Position numbers and translations under genes: made by a program
Shown: positions 51,672-59,928 of the stretch, in pieces
Position numbering within the stretch: the stretch's first letter is position 1
Layout of the letters: each line of letters opens with the position of its first letter
The notes under the pieces: generated by a model
The model's input: only the letters and a program-made list of their open reading frames with translations
The model's database searches: none
What the model was told of the DNA's origin: nothing
Source of the DNA: Devosia sp.
Lineage (GTDB): Bacteria; Pseudomonadota; Alphaproteobacteria; Rhizobiales; Devosiaceae
NCBI GenBank assembly: GCA_016713105.1
Contig: JADJPS010000017.1
Location: 434,001 to 498,000 of the forward strand
Reading direction: 5' to 3'
DNA length: 64,000 nt

Positions 51672-52600
51672 GGCTTCTGGTCCCGCCAGAAGCGCATCAG
51701 GCTCTCAAGATCGGGATCTCCCGCCTCGGGCAGGACGATCTTCAGGCCGACATAGATGTCGCCGGCCCCATGCAGTCCCTTCCCCTTCAACCGCAGGGCC
51801 TTGGAGGTATTGACCGCCGCCGGCAGGTTGAGCTCGACCGAGCCGTCGAGCGTCGGCACCCGCACCTTGCCGCCCAGCACCGCCTCGTAGAGCGTGATCG
51901 GCACGTCGACCCGCAGGTCGGCGCCGTCGCGGCGGAACTGCTTGTGCCGCTCGAACTTCACCGTCACCAGGGCGTCGCCCGGCTCGCCCCCCAGGGGTGG
52001 AAGGCCCCTGGCCCTTCAGGCGGATCTGCTGGCCGTCCTCCACCTTGTCGGGCAATTTGACATTGAGGCACCTTGCCGTTCGGCAGGCGCAGCGGCACGC
52101 TGGCGCCGGCGTGGGCCTCCAGCGGCTGACGGCCGCCGTCAGGGTCACGTCATCGCCCCGCAGGTCCTGCGCGGCGGCGCCGGCCGAAAGCCGCCGGACG
52201 ACGATGATCCCGTGAACGGGTCCCATCCGGTGCTGCCGCCCCCGCGCGGCGCGCCGCGCGGCTGGCCGCCGAAGCCCGACATGAACTCCTTGAGAATATC
52301 CTCGGCCGAGAAGCCGCCGGCACCGGGCGATCCGGGACGCGCGCCGCCACCGCCCCGGCCGAAGCCGGCGAAGCGGGGATTGCCGTCCGCATCGATCTCG
52401 CCGCGGTCATAGGCGGCACGTTTGTCCTTGTCGGTGAGGAATTCGTAGGCCGACGAGACCTCCGCGAACTTCGCGTGGGCCTTCGGGTCGTCCTGGTTCT
52501 GGTCCGGGTGGTGCGCCTTGGCCAGCTTGCGATAAGCGGTCTTGAGGTCTTTTTCGCTAACGGACTTGGGCACCCCGAGCACGGTATACGGATCGCGCAT
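51650..52600 (-). pseudogene. DnaJ/CbpA-type J-domain co-chaperone, several frameshifts
   Basis: About 316 residues if all shifts are repaired. The J domain is intact: YTVLGVPKSVSEKDLKTAYRKLAKAHHPDQN with HPD at the loop, then a Gly/Phe-rich segment. The C-terminal substrate-binding domains read LNVKLPDKVEDGQQIRLKGQG and VPITLYEAVLGGKVRVPTLDG. Four one-base shifts lie near 52195, 52127, 52070 and 51995; they cancel overall, so both ends are in the same frame. No zinc-finger Cys motifs, so it is CbpA-like rather than DnaJ. Regulates Hsp70. Confidence 0.83.
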
Positions 52601-52703
52601 GGGTTCCTTCTGATCGCCGGAAGAATTGCCTTTGGGCCCGGCACCATCCTATATGGCGACGCGCCAGCGGCTTGTCCAGATCGGCGCGAAAGGGCTGGTT
52701 TTC

Positions 52704-53339
52704 ATGACTGCGACGACTCTATCCGACCGTGTGTTCGATGATTCCGACACCGCGCCGATCGACCCCACCTCGCTGTTCGAGGAATGGTTCGCCCTCGCCC
52801 AGCAGTCCGAACCCAACGATCCGCATGCCATGGCGCTGGCCACGGTCGACGAGGACGGCCTGCCGGACGTGCGCGTGGTGCTGCTCAACGCCCGCGACGC
52901 CCGCGGCTACTGCTTCTTCACCAATTTCGAAAGCGACAAGGGTCGCCAGCTGCTGGCCCATCCGAGGGCCGCATTCGTGCTGCACTGGAAGTCGCTGCGC
53001 CGCCAGATCCGGGCGCGGGGTCCGGTGGAGGTCGTCGCCGACGGCGAGGCGGACGCCTACTTCGCCACCCGCGCCCGCGTCAGCCAGATCGGTGCCCACG
53101 CCTCGCGTCAGTCGCGGCCCCTCGCCAACCGCTATGCCCTGCTGGAGCGGGTCGAGACGCTCGGCACCAGCTTCGGGGAGGGCGAGCCGGTGACCCGTCC
53201 GCCGCACTGGTCCGGCTTCCGGGTGGTGCCGCAGGTCATGGAGTTCTGGAAGGACGGCGCCAACCGCCTGCACGACCGGGTACGCTTCACCCGTGACACC
53301 GCTGGCAATGGATGGAGCCGGCAGCGACTCTACCCCTGA
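52704..53339 (+). CDS. pdxH: pyridoxine/pyridoxamine 5'-phosphate oxidase
   Basis: Oxidises PNP/PMP to pyridoxal 5'-phosphate using FMN. A 211-residue flavoprotein with the PdxH pattern: EEWFALAQQSEPNDPHAMALATVDEDGLPDVRVVLL, FTNFESDKGRQLLAHPRAAFVLHWKSLRRQIRARG and the C-terminal NRLHDRVRF...WSRQRLYP. ATG 52704 is chosen; an earlier start would add 26 non-conserved residues. Divergent from the DnaJ-type gene across about 100 bases. Confidence 0.95.
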   Translation: MTATTLSDRVFDDSDTAPIDPTSLFEEWFALAQQSEPNDPHAMALATVDEDGLPDVRVVLLNARDARGYCFFTNFESDKGRQLLAHPRAAFVLHWKSLRRQIRARGPVEVVADGEADAYFATRARVSQIGAHASRQSRPLANRYALLERVETLGTSFGEGEPVTRPPHWSGFRVVPQVMEFWKDGANRLHDRVRFTRDTAGNGWSRQRLYP

Positions 53340-53378
53340 TCGGCACGCGGGAGCCTCCGCGACCAGCCACCTGACGTC

Positions 53379-53397
53379 CCCGGTGCCTGGCACCGGG
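53379..53397. terminator. short hairpin after pdxH
   Basis: Seven-base arms CCCGGTG and CACCGGG with a CCTGG loop, 40 bases after the pdxH stop and 28 bases before the next start. No T run follows, so termination is uncertain. Confidence 0.35.
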
Positions 53398-53424
53398 TGC
53401 ACCCGAACCGAGCGGATCCTGCCG

Positions 53425-54222
53425 ATGCGCATACTCATACGCACTTCGAAATGGGCGATCTGGTCGCGCCGGTTCGGCAGCCTCGCACTGCCCCTCACCA
53501 TCGTCCCGGTGCTCCTGCACCGCGAGCAGTTCGTCACCAGTGCCGACTTCACGATCATGGAGGCGGTGGCGGCCGGCATCGCGACGCTGGCCCTGATCGC
53601 CGCCGTCGGCGCCTTCGGGCGGCTGTGGATCACCGGTGATCGGGGTTGGGGCAAAGCCATCTCGGGGCTGCTGCTGGCGCTCGTCTGCCTCGCCCCGTTT
53701 GCCTACCTCGCCTATGCGGCGGCGCGCTATCCGACCGTCGCCGAGGTCTCCACCGATTATTCAAGTCCCCTGCCGCTGGTCTCAGGCCTGCGGGTGACCC
53801 CGACCAGCCTCGCGCTGCAGGAGCGCATCCTCGAGACCTTCCCCAATGCCACCCGGCGCAGCTATCCGGTCGAGGCCACCGAGATGTTCGAGGTCGTGGC
53901 GGACCTTGTCGAGGCGCGCGGCTGGCAGGTCCGGACCCGCCGGGCGCCGCCGACGGCGCTCGAGACCGGCCAGCTCAACGTGATTGCCACCACCTTGTTC
54001 GGATGGCGTGACGAGGTCGCGATCCGGGTGACCGGCACCGTCCAGGGCTCGACCATCGACATGCGTTCGGTGCCGCTGGCGAGCCTGCACGATTTCGGCG
54101 AGAGCGGCCGCCGGATCGAGGAGTTCCTGCTGGCGCTCGACCAGCAGATCACGCTGCTGATGCGCAACGCGCCGCTGGCGGCCTCGGCGGCGGACAATGC
54201 CGATGATGGTGCCGCCGACTAG
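53425..54222 (+). CDS. DUF1499 domain membrane protein
   Basis: A 265-residue protein. N-terminal half has three membrane helices (FGSLALPLTIVPVLL, AVAAGIATLALIAAVGAFGRLW, ISGLLLALVCLAPFAYLAYAAARYP). The C-terminal part is DUF1499, with the family pattern ETFPNATRRSYPVEATEMFEVVADLVEARGWQV and SLHDFGESGRRIEEFL. The function of DUF1499 is unknown. ATG 53425. It ends four bases into the convergent MBL-fold gene. Probably independent of pdxH, since a hairpin lies between. Confidence 0.85.
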   Translation: MRILIRTSKWAIWSRRFGSLALPLTIVPVLLHREQFVTSADFTIMEAVAAGIATLALIAAVGAFGRLWITGDRGWGKAISGLLLALVCLAPFAYLAYAAARYPTVAEVSTDYSSPLPLVSGLRVTPTSLALQERILETFPNATRRSYPVEATEMFEVVADLVEARGWQVRTRRAPPTALETGQLNVIATTLFGWRDEVAIRVTGTVQGSTIDMRSVPLASLHDFGESGRRIEEFLLALDQQITLLMRNAPLAASAADNADDGAAD

Positions 54223-55139
54223 CCGGCCGGTCGGATCGCTGCCCCGAGCGGCGCCCAGTCGACGGCGAGCCGCCCCCGGTCGGCCAGGTATTCGACGTGG
54301 GCGGCCAGGGTCATCCGCGCTGCCGGCTGCACCGGCAGCGGCAGATCCGGATAGATGATCCGCAGCAGATCGCCGATGCTGCGCGCACCGGCCGTCACCG
54401 CCGCCGCGACCTGGGCGTTGCGCTGCTCGCGGTGCGCCAGCAGCGCCCGGGCATAGACGGGACCATCGGTGATCGGGCCACCATGTGCCGGAAGATACCG
54501 TCGACAGGGCAGGGCGATGACCCTTTCGAGGGAAGCCAGGTAGTCGGCCATCGACCCGTCCGGCACCGACACCAGGGTCGAGTTCCAGCCCATGATGTGG
54601 TCGCCGGTGAGCAGCCAGTCGTCGCCGTCGATGGCGAAAGCCAGATGGTTGGCACAATGACCCGGGGTTGCAGCCACCCGCAGCAGCAGTCCGTCCACGG
54701 CGATCTCGTCGCCGTCCGCGAGTGTCCGGTCCGGACGAATCTGCCAGTCGCAATCGGTGGCGATGGGGTTGATCTCGAGCGGGCGCGCCGGCCGGCTGAG
54801 CCGATGCGGACCACCGAACCAGAGCGGCGCCCCGGTTGCCGCCTTGAGCCTCGGCGCCAGCGCCGAATGGTCCCGGTGGGTGTGGGTGAGCAGGATGGCC
54901 CGTACGGGACGCGCCCCGATCGCCGCCAGCAGCGCCTCGAAATGGACGTCGTCGTCCGGCCCCGGATCGACGACGAACAGCTCAGCCTCGCCGATGAGAA
55001 AGCTGTTGGTGCCGCGGAAGGTGTAGGGTCCGGCATTGGGCGCCGTGAGCCGCCTGAGACCCGCGGCGATGCCGACGGGCCGACCGGAGGTAGGCGGAAA
55101 GTCGGTGTCGAACACCAGTGGTGGCACCGGCGCTGCCAT
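54219..55139 (-). CDS. MBL-fold metallo-hydrolase
   Basis: A 306-residue metallo-beta-lactamase-fold enzyme. Metal-binding motif HTHRDHSAL (HxHxDH) near residue 84, next the second ligands ATPGHCANHLAF and DWLLTGDHIMG, and a final His in YLPAHGGPITDG. The C-terminal 100 residues match the winged-helix tail of LACTB2-like endoribonucleases. Substrate not determined. ATG 55139 follows GGAGAG. It diverges from bioY. Confidence 0.92.
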   Translation of the reverse strand: MAAPVPPLVFDTDFPPTSGRPVGIAAGLRRLTAPNAGPYTFRGTNSFLIGEAELFVVDPGPDDDVHFEALLAAIGARPVRAILLTHTHRDHSALAPRLKAATGAPLWFGGPHRLSRPARPLEINPIATDCDWQIRPDRTLADGDEIAVDGLLLRVAATPGHCANHLAFAIDGDDWLLTGDHIMGWNSTLVSVPDGSMADYLASLERVIALPCRRYLPAHGGPITDGPVYARALLAHREQRNAQVAAAVTAGARSIGDLLRIIYPDLPLPVQPAARMTLAAHVEYLADRGRLAVDWAPLGAAIRPAG

Positions 55140-55202
55140 TGCGCTCTCCACAGCGACGGACTAGAAACGCCCCTACATGCTCCGTGCGACGAAGGATTGG
55201 CA

Positions 55203-55841
55203 ATGGCCTCGACCCTGACCACCCCCAACACCGTTCTCGGCGCGCTGGCGCCCAAGTCCGGCACGGCCCGGCTGGTGACCAACCTTGTCACCGTGGTGCT
55301 GGGCTCGCTGCTGCTGGCGCTCTCGGCGCAGATCAAGGTGCCGGTGATGCCCATCCCGGTGACGCTGCAGACTCTCGCCGTCGCCGCGCTGGCCGCCGGG
55401 TTCGGCTGGCGGATCGGTGTCGCCACCGTCGCGCTCTATATCGTCGAGGGCCTCTCCGGCCTGCCGGTGTTTGCCAGTGGCGGCGGCATCGGCTACCTCG
55501 CATCGCCGTCGTTCGGGTTCATCCTGGGCTACCTGCCGATGGCCTTCATCATCGGCCGCGCCGCCGACAGGGGTGCTTCCGGCCGGCTGCTTGCCCTGTT
55601 CATTGCCATGCTGATCGGCGATGCCGTGCTGTTCGCCTTCGGCTTCGGCTGGCTGCTGGTGGTCGCCAATGCCATCGTCCAGTCCGGCGCGGAGCTGCCG
55701 GCCTGGCTCGGCGGCGGTGACCTGCTGACCGCCGCCTTCGAAGGCGCGGTGCGTCCCTTCATCCTGTGGGACGTGCTGAAGATGGCTTTCGCTGCCTTCA
55801 CCGTCGCCGGCGTCTGGCACCTGCTGCCGCGCAAGAACTAG
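55203..55841 (+). CDS. bioY: biotin transporter BioY (substrate-binding component)
   Basis: A 212-residue integral membrane S-component that takes up biotin. It has six hydrophobic segments and the family features IPVTLQTLAVAALAAGFGWRIGVATVALYIVEG and FASGGGIGYLASPSFGFILGYLPMAFIIG. No ATPase (BioM) or T-component (BioN) is encoded nearby, so it is a solitary BioY that either works alone or uses a shared ECF module. No BioR box was seen upstream. A strong terminator hairpin follows. Confidence 0.95.
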   Translation: MASTLTTPNTVLGALAPKSGTARLVTNLVTVVLGSLLLALSAQIKVPVMPIPVTLQTLAVAALAAGFGWRIGVATVALYIVEGLSGLPVFASGGGIGYLASPSFGFILGYLPMAFIIGRAADRGASGRLLALFIAMLIGDAVLFAFGFGWLLVVANAIVQSGAELPAWLGGGDLLTAAFEGAVRPFILWDVLKMAFAAFTVAGVWHLLPRKN

Positions 55842-55867
55842 GCGTCATCGCCCGATCCGACAAAACC

Positions 55868-55896
55868 GCGGGCCGGTCCGGACAGGACCGGCCCGC
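55868..55896. terminator. intrinsic terminator-like hairpin after bioY
   Basis: Perfect 12-base-pair stem, GCGGGCCGGTCC and GGACCGGCCCGC, with a five-base loop GGACA, 27 bases after the bioY stop. Followed by TCGGTTCTT, a weak T tract. It may also serve the convergent tRNA-Leu transcript (tRNA gene on minus from 56147). Confidence 0.8.
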
Positions 55897-56062
55897 TCGG
55901 TTCTTGGGCGAGATCCGTCAGTGTCGGACGACATCCCGCGATGGCCTCTGCCAAGCGCAACGATCAAGGGGAACTGCCGCGTGGCCGAGCGAATCGCTCA
56001 AGGCCGGAAGCGGGTGCCGCCACACCCTGCGGACCGCAACGGTCCCCGGGTGTAGGCAGTGA

Positions 56063-56147
56063 TGGTGCCCTGGAGAGGACTCGAACCTCCACGTCGTTAA
56101 ACACACGGACCTGAACCGTGCGCGTCTACCAATTCCGCCACCAGGGC
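56063..56147 (-). tRNA. tRNA-Leu(CAG)
   Basis: 85 bases with the 3' CCA encoded. The acceptor arm is GCCCTGG/CCAGGGC. The anticodon stem CACGG/CCGTG flanks the loop TTCAGGT, so the anticodon is CAG, reading CUG codons. The long variable arm expected for class II tRNA-Leu is present, followed by a T arm GGTTCGAGTCC. The D arm has TGGCGGAATTGGTAGACGCG, the usual tRNA-Leu D region. Confidence 0.97.
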
Positions 56148-56315
56148 AAACCGATGGGCGCCGTTCACCTAGGGGATGGCGCGGAGGCTGTCAATCGGGT
56201 TTCGGTGACCGGCGGGCGGAAGCCGCGGGCTGCGGCGGCGCGACCCTCGACAGGTCGGGACGGCCGCGATACAAGCGCCGTCATTCTGTCATACCCAGCG
56301 CGGAGCGCCCGAGCC

Positions 56316-57281
56316 ATGGACTCGTCCAAGACCCTCGTCACCATCTTCGGCGGCTCGGGGTTTGTCGGCACGCAGGTGGTGCAGGCACTGGCGCGGCGCG
56401 GCTATCGCGTCCGCGTCGCGGTGCGCCGCCCGGACCTGGCCGGGCATGTGCGGCCGCTCGGCACTGTCGGCCAGGTGATGCCGATCCAGGCCAATGTGCG
56501 CAATCTGGCCTCGGTCGAGCGCGCGGTCGGGGGCGCCTCGATCGTCATCAACCTCGTCGCCATCGGCTATGAAGCCGGCCGGCAGCGCTTCCGGGCTGTC
56601 AACACCATGGGCGCGCGCCATATCGCGCAGGCCGCGAAGGCGGCGGGCGCCGAGCGGCTGATCCACATGTCGGCGCTGGGCGCCGACGCGCAGAGCCCCT
56701 CGGGCTATGCCCGCTCCAAGGCGCTCGGCGAGGCCGAGGTGCTGGCCGCCTTCCCCGAGGCGGTGATCCTCAGGCCCTCGATCATCTTCGGCCAGGGTGA
56801 CGGCTTCTTCAATCGCTATGGCGGCCTCGCGCGGCTGTTTCCGGTGCTGCCGCTGATCGGCGGCAAGGCCCGGTTCCAGCCGATCTACGTGGGAGACGTC
56901 GCCGAGGCGATCGTTGCCGCGGCCGAGGGCCGGGTGAAGGGTGGCCGCGCCTACGAACTGGGGGGACCGGAAGTCGCGACGCATCGCGAACTGGTGCAGC
57001 GGGTACTCGACAAGACCGGTCGCAGCAATCCGCTCCTGCCGGTGCCCGCCGCGATCGGCAAGCTGATGGCGCTGCCCTTCGCTTTCCTGCCCTGGGCGCC
57101 GCTGCTCACGGCCGATCAGGTGGATCTGCTGCAGACTGACAATGTCGTCACCGACGCGGCGCGGCAGGACAAGCGCACGCTCGCCGCCTTCGGGGTTGCG
57201 CCGACCGCGATGGACGCCGTGCTCGACGGCTACCTGTGGCGGTTCATGAAGAACGGCCAGTTCGACCGGCAGGCCGCCTGA
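56316..57281 (+). CDS. complex I NDUFA9-like NAD(P)-binding protein
   Basis: A 321-residue atypical SDR that resembles the NDUFA9 subunit group. Rossmann start VTIFGGSGFVGTQVVQALARRGYRVRVAVRRPD; then NLVAIGYEAGRQRFRAVNTMGARHIAQAAKAAGAERLIHMSALGADAQSPSGYARSKALGEAEVL with the typical YARSK. In alphaproteobacteria this protein is linked to quinone or complex I biogenesis by homology; a direct enzymatic role is uncertain. ATG 56316. It lies between the tRNA-Leu gene and the NIPSNAP gene. Confidence 0.9.
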   Translation: MDSSKTLVTIFGGSGFVGTQVVQALARRGYRVRVAVRRPDLAGHVRPLGTVGQVMPIQANVRNLASVERAVGGASIVINLVAIGYEAGRQRFRAVNTMGARHIAQAAKAAGAERLIHMSALGADAQSPSGYARSKALGEAEVLAAFPEAVILRPSIIFGQGDGFFNRYGGLARLFPVLPLIGGKARFQPIYVGDVAEAIVAAAEGRVKGGRAYELGGPEVATHRELVQRVLDKTGRSNPLLPVPAAIGKLMALPFAFLPWAPLLTADQVDLLQTDNVVTDAARQDKRTLAAFGVAPTAMDAVLDGYLWRFMKNGQFDRQAA

Positions 57282-57285
57282 GCCT

Positions 57286-57972
57286 TCAGCGCAGCCGCGA
57301 TCGCGCCGTCGGCGTGAGCGTCACGATCTCTGGTGCGGCGCGCAGCATGTTGCCCAGTTCAGTGGGCAATGCTGGCAGCGGCGCGGCGGACCGGATGAGG
57401 GCGACATGCACCGGTCGATCCCGCCAGACCGGCAGGGCGGGATAGTTGTTCTCGGCCATCAGCGTGGCAAAGCTCGCGACCGGATCGGCGCCGAGCTTGC
57501 GCAGGAACAGCCGCAGCCACAGGTGGTATCTGCCGAGCCATTCCGGGTAACGCAGCTCCGAGATCACGAGGGTGTGGCGCAATGCCGGGAGGCGCTCGCC
57601 GTGCCGCGGCAGCCGCGGCGCGATCAATCCCGCCCGCGGGCTGATGGCGCGCAGCAGGTGCACGTCGTCGCTGTCGATCATGGTGGCGTTGGCGGCATCG
57701 CGATTCGCCTGCCAGACCGGCCCGCCATAGAAGGAACCGAGCACCCCGGGCCGGACGGCGTGATGGGTGAAGCCGCGCAGCCAGACAAAACCGTCCGGGT
57801 CCCCGTCGACGCGGAACGACCCGAGGATCCGGGCCCCGGCCGCCTCCTGCGGCTCGATGAAGCGCGCCTCGAACAGCCCGATCAGCGTCTCGCGCCGACC
57901 CGGTCGCAGCCGGTAGCGCCGCAACTCGACGACCGGCGTCTCGATGTCGATCTCGTGCCACTGATAGGTCAT
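57286..57972 (-). CDS. NIPSNAP family protein
   Basis: A 228-residue protein with a NIPSNAP-like ferredoxin fold. The N-terminal ELRRYRLRPGRRETLIGLFEARFIEPQEAAGARILGSFR and DGFVWLRGF match the family (strand-helix-strand with a WLR-G motif). A second related segment, ISELRYPEWLGRYHLWLRLFLRKLGADPVASFATLMAENNYPALPVWRD, follows. The family's role is unknown. Divergent from a WYL-domain regulator, with a perfect palindrome between them, so it is probably the regulator's target. Confidence 0.75.
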   Translation of the reverse strand: MTYQWHEIDIETPVVELRRYRLRPGRRETLIGLFEARFIEPQEAAGARILGSFRVDGDPDGFVWLRGFTHHAVRPGVLGSFYGGPVWQANRDAANATMIDSDDVHLLRAISPRAGLIAPRLPRHGERLPALRHTLVISELRYPEWLGRYHLWLRLFLRKLGADPVASFATLMAENNYPALPVWRDRPVHVALIRSAAPLPALPTELGNMLRAAPEIVTLTPTARSRLR

Positions 57973-58017
57973 CGCCCTGCTCCTCGCTGCTTTCGCCGAA
58001 CACCCTAACGGTGTAAC

Positions 58018-58036
58018 CCTGACACCCGATGTCAGG
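58018..58036. promoter_or_regulatory. probable operator of the WYL-family regulator
   Basis: Perfect inverted repeat CCTGACA-CCCGA-TGTCAGG (seven-base arms, five-base spacer) in the 87-base gap between the NIPSNAP gene (minus) and the WYL regulator (plus). Placement in a small divergon suits control of both genes. Confidence 0.75.
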
Positions 58037-58059
58037 CTAAATGGACTAGAGTGAATGTC

Positions 58060-59025
58060 ATGCGTGCCAGCCGTCTCCTCACCATCCTGATGATCCTGCA
58101 GACCCGCGGCCGCACCAGTGCCGAGGCCCTGGCTCAGGAGCTGGAGGTCTCGGTCCGTACCGTGTATCGCGACATCGACCAGCTGAGCGCGGCCGGCGTT
58201 CCGGTCTATGCCGAGACCGGCCGCAATGGCGGCTTCGCCCTGCTCGATGGCTGGAAGACGCGGCTCAACGGCCTGACCGCACCCGAGGCCCGGGCCCTGT
58301 TCCTTGCGGGCCTGCCGGGGCCGGCGGGTGAACTGGGGCTCGGCGAGGAGGTAGCGCAGGCCGAACTCAAGCTGCTCGCGGCGCTGCCGGCCGACTGGCA
58401 GGTCGAGGCCCGGCGGATGAGTTCGCGTTTCCATCTCGATCCGCGCGGCTGGTTCCAGCCCGGCTACAAGCCGGAGTTCCTGCGGCTCGTCGCCGAGGCG
58501 GTGTGGAGCGAGACGCGCATCCGCATCCGCTACGAGAGCTGGAAGGAGGTGGCGGAACGGATGATCGAGCCGCTCGGCCTCGTGCTCAAGGGGGGTGTCT
58601 GGTATGTCGTCGCCCGCCGCGACGGGCAGCTGCGGACCTTCCGGCTGTCGCAGATCCAGGCACTCACCCCAACCGGCGAGCGTTTCGTGCGGCCCCGCGA
58701 CTTCGACCTGCCGGCACACTGGCTGGAAGCGACGGCCCAGTTCGAGCGCGACATCTATGTCGGCACGGCACGGGTGCGCGCTTCCGAGCTGGGCCGGCGA
58801 CGGCTCCGGGCAATCAGCGAGACGGTGAAGTCCGCCGTCGAGGCCGCCGCGCTGTCACCCGATGCAGACGGCTGGGCCGAGCTGGACGTCCCCATCGAGG
58901 AGATCGGCTGGGCGACGCGCGAGATGATCCGCATCGGCCCCGAGGTCGAGGTGCTGGACCCGCCCGAACTGCGGCACCGCCTCAAGGCCGCGGCACAGGC
59001 GCTCGCCGCGCTCTATGCCGACTAG
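58060..59025 (+). CDS. HTH/WYL-domain transcriptional regulator (YafY family)
   Basis: A 321-residue regulator with N-terminal HTH_11 (RASRLLTILMILQTRGRTSAEALAQELEVSVRTVYRDIDQL) and C-terminal WYL domain (IRYESWKEVAERMIEPLGLVLKGGVWYVVARRDGQLRTFRLSQI), including the GVWYVVAR element. The last 100 residues are the WCX extension. Start ATG 58060 or GTG 58051. It is a different subfamily from the regulator at 17658. Its likely target is the divergent NIPSNAP gene. Confidence 0.9.
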   Translation: MRASRLLTILMILQTRGRTSAEALAQELEVSVRTVYRDIDQLSAAGVPVYAETGRNGGFALLDGWKTRLNGLTAPEARALFLAGLPGPAGELGLGEEVAQAELKLLAALPADWQVEARRMSSRFHLDPRGWFQPGYKPEFLRLVAEAVWSETRIRIRYESWKEVAERMIEPLGLVLKGGVWYVVARRDGQLRTFRLSQIQALTPTGERFVRPRDFDLPAHWLEATAQFERDIYVGTARVRASELGRRRLRAISETVKSAVEAAALSPDADGWAELDVPIEEIGWATREMIRIGPEVEVLDPPELRHRLKAAAQALAALYAD

Positions 59026-59055
59026 GTCAGGTCGCGGATCGGACGGAACCGCTCG

Positions 59056-59805
59056 TCAGCCCCGGCGGGCCGCCGCGATCGTCGCCCGCACGGCATCGGG
59101 GTCGGTGAGCGTCACCTCGAACTCGCGTTCGAGCGCCGTGCCGCCCATGCCGACATCCGGATTGCGGTAGGCCATGCCGCTGGGCACGGTCCTGCGGGCG
59201 GCGAAGTGCAGCTCGTCCGCACCGCTTTCGGCGAGGACGCGCGCGATGTTGCCCGGCTCGAGCCCGCCGCAGGCCATGATCGTGATGCGGCCGCGCGCCG
59301 CGCCGACGCTGCGCCGCAGGATGTCGAGGCCCTCGAGCGCCGTGTCGCGCTGACCCGAGGTCAGTACCCGGTGCACCCCGCTCTCGACCAGCGCCTCGAT
59401 CGCTTCCTCGGGGTCGCGCGTCATGTCGAAGGCACGGTGGCAGGTGACCGCGAGGGTACCGGCATCGGCGACGAGGGCCTGCATGCGGGCGACGTCGATC
59501 CGTCCGTCGGCGGTGAGGCAGCCGAACACCACGCCGGCGACGCCGAGATCACGGCAGGCACGCACGTCGTCCCGCATCGTCTCGAACTCGAGCGCCGAAT
59601 AGAGGAAGTCGCCGCCGCGTGGCCGGATGATGACATGGAACGGGATGGTGGCCACTGCCAGCGCCTGCCGGATCACGCCGAGGCTCGGGGTAAGCCCGCC
59701 CTCGAGCAGGCTGGCGCACAGTTCCACCCGGTCGCCCCCTGCCTCCTGCGCGGCGACGAGGCCGTCTATGCCTTCGACGCAGATTTCGATGAGCGGCCTG
59801 GTCAT
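59056..59805 (-). CDS. cutC: CutC family protein
   Basis: A 249-residue TIM-barrel protein of the CutC family. Signatures: LIEICVEGIDGLVAAQEAGGDRVELCASLLEGGLTPSLGV at the N-terminus, HVIIRPRGGDFLYS, VTCHRAFDMTRD, RVLTSGQ and the last IMACGGL. The old link to copper tolerance is weak; the reaction is not known. It is divergent from uxaC, which may hint at a sugar- or uronate-related role. ATG 59805 behind AGGATCCG. Confidence 0.9.
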   Translation of the reverse strand: MTRPLIEICVEGIDGLVAAQEAGGDRVELCASLLEGGLTPSLGVIRQALAVATIPFHVIIRPRGGDFLYSALEFETMRDDVRACRDLGVAGVVFGCLTADGRIDVARMQALVADAGTLAVTCHRAFDMTRDPEEAIEALVESGVHRVLTSGQRDTALEGLDILRRSVGAARGRITIMACGGLEPGNIARVLAESGADELHFAARRTVPSGMAYRNPDVGMGGTALEREFEVTLTDPDAVRATIAAARRG

Positions 59806-59928
59806 GTGCGGATCCTGAAGCATGCTGATCCCTAGCCCTTACCCCGATTGGCGCCGCCGCAACAGTCGCGGCGTTGCTTTGACATCGGCGACGGCGCTAA
59901 GTAACCAGACGGTTCGGGAGGACTTCAC

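Noticed and set aside
55142..55202. BioR-type operator before bioY
   Set aside because: No TTATNNATAA-like palindrome was found in this short gap.
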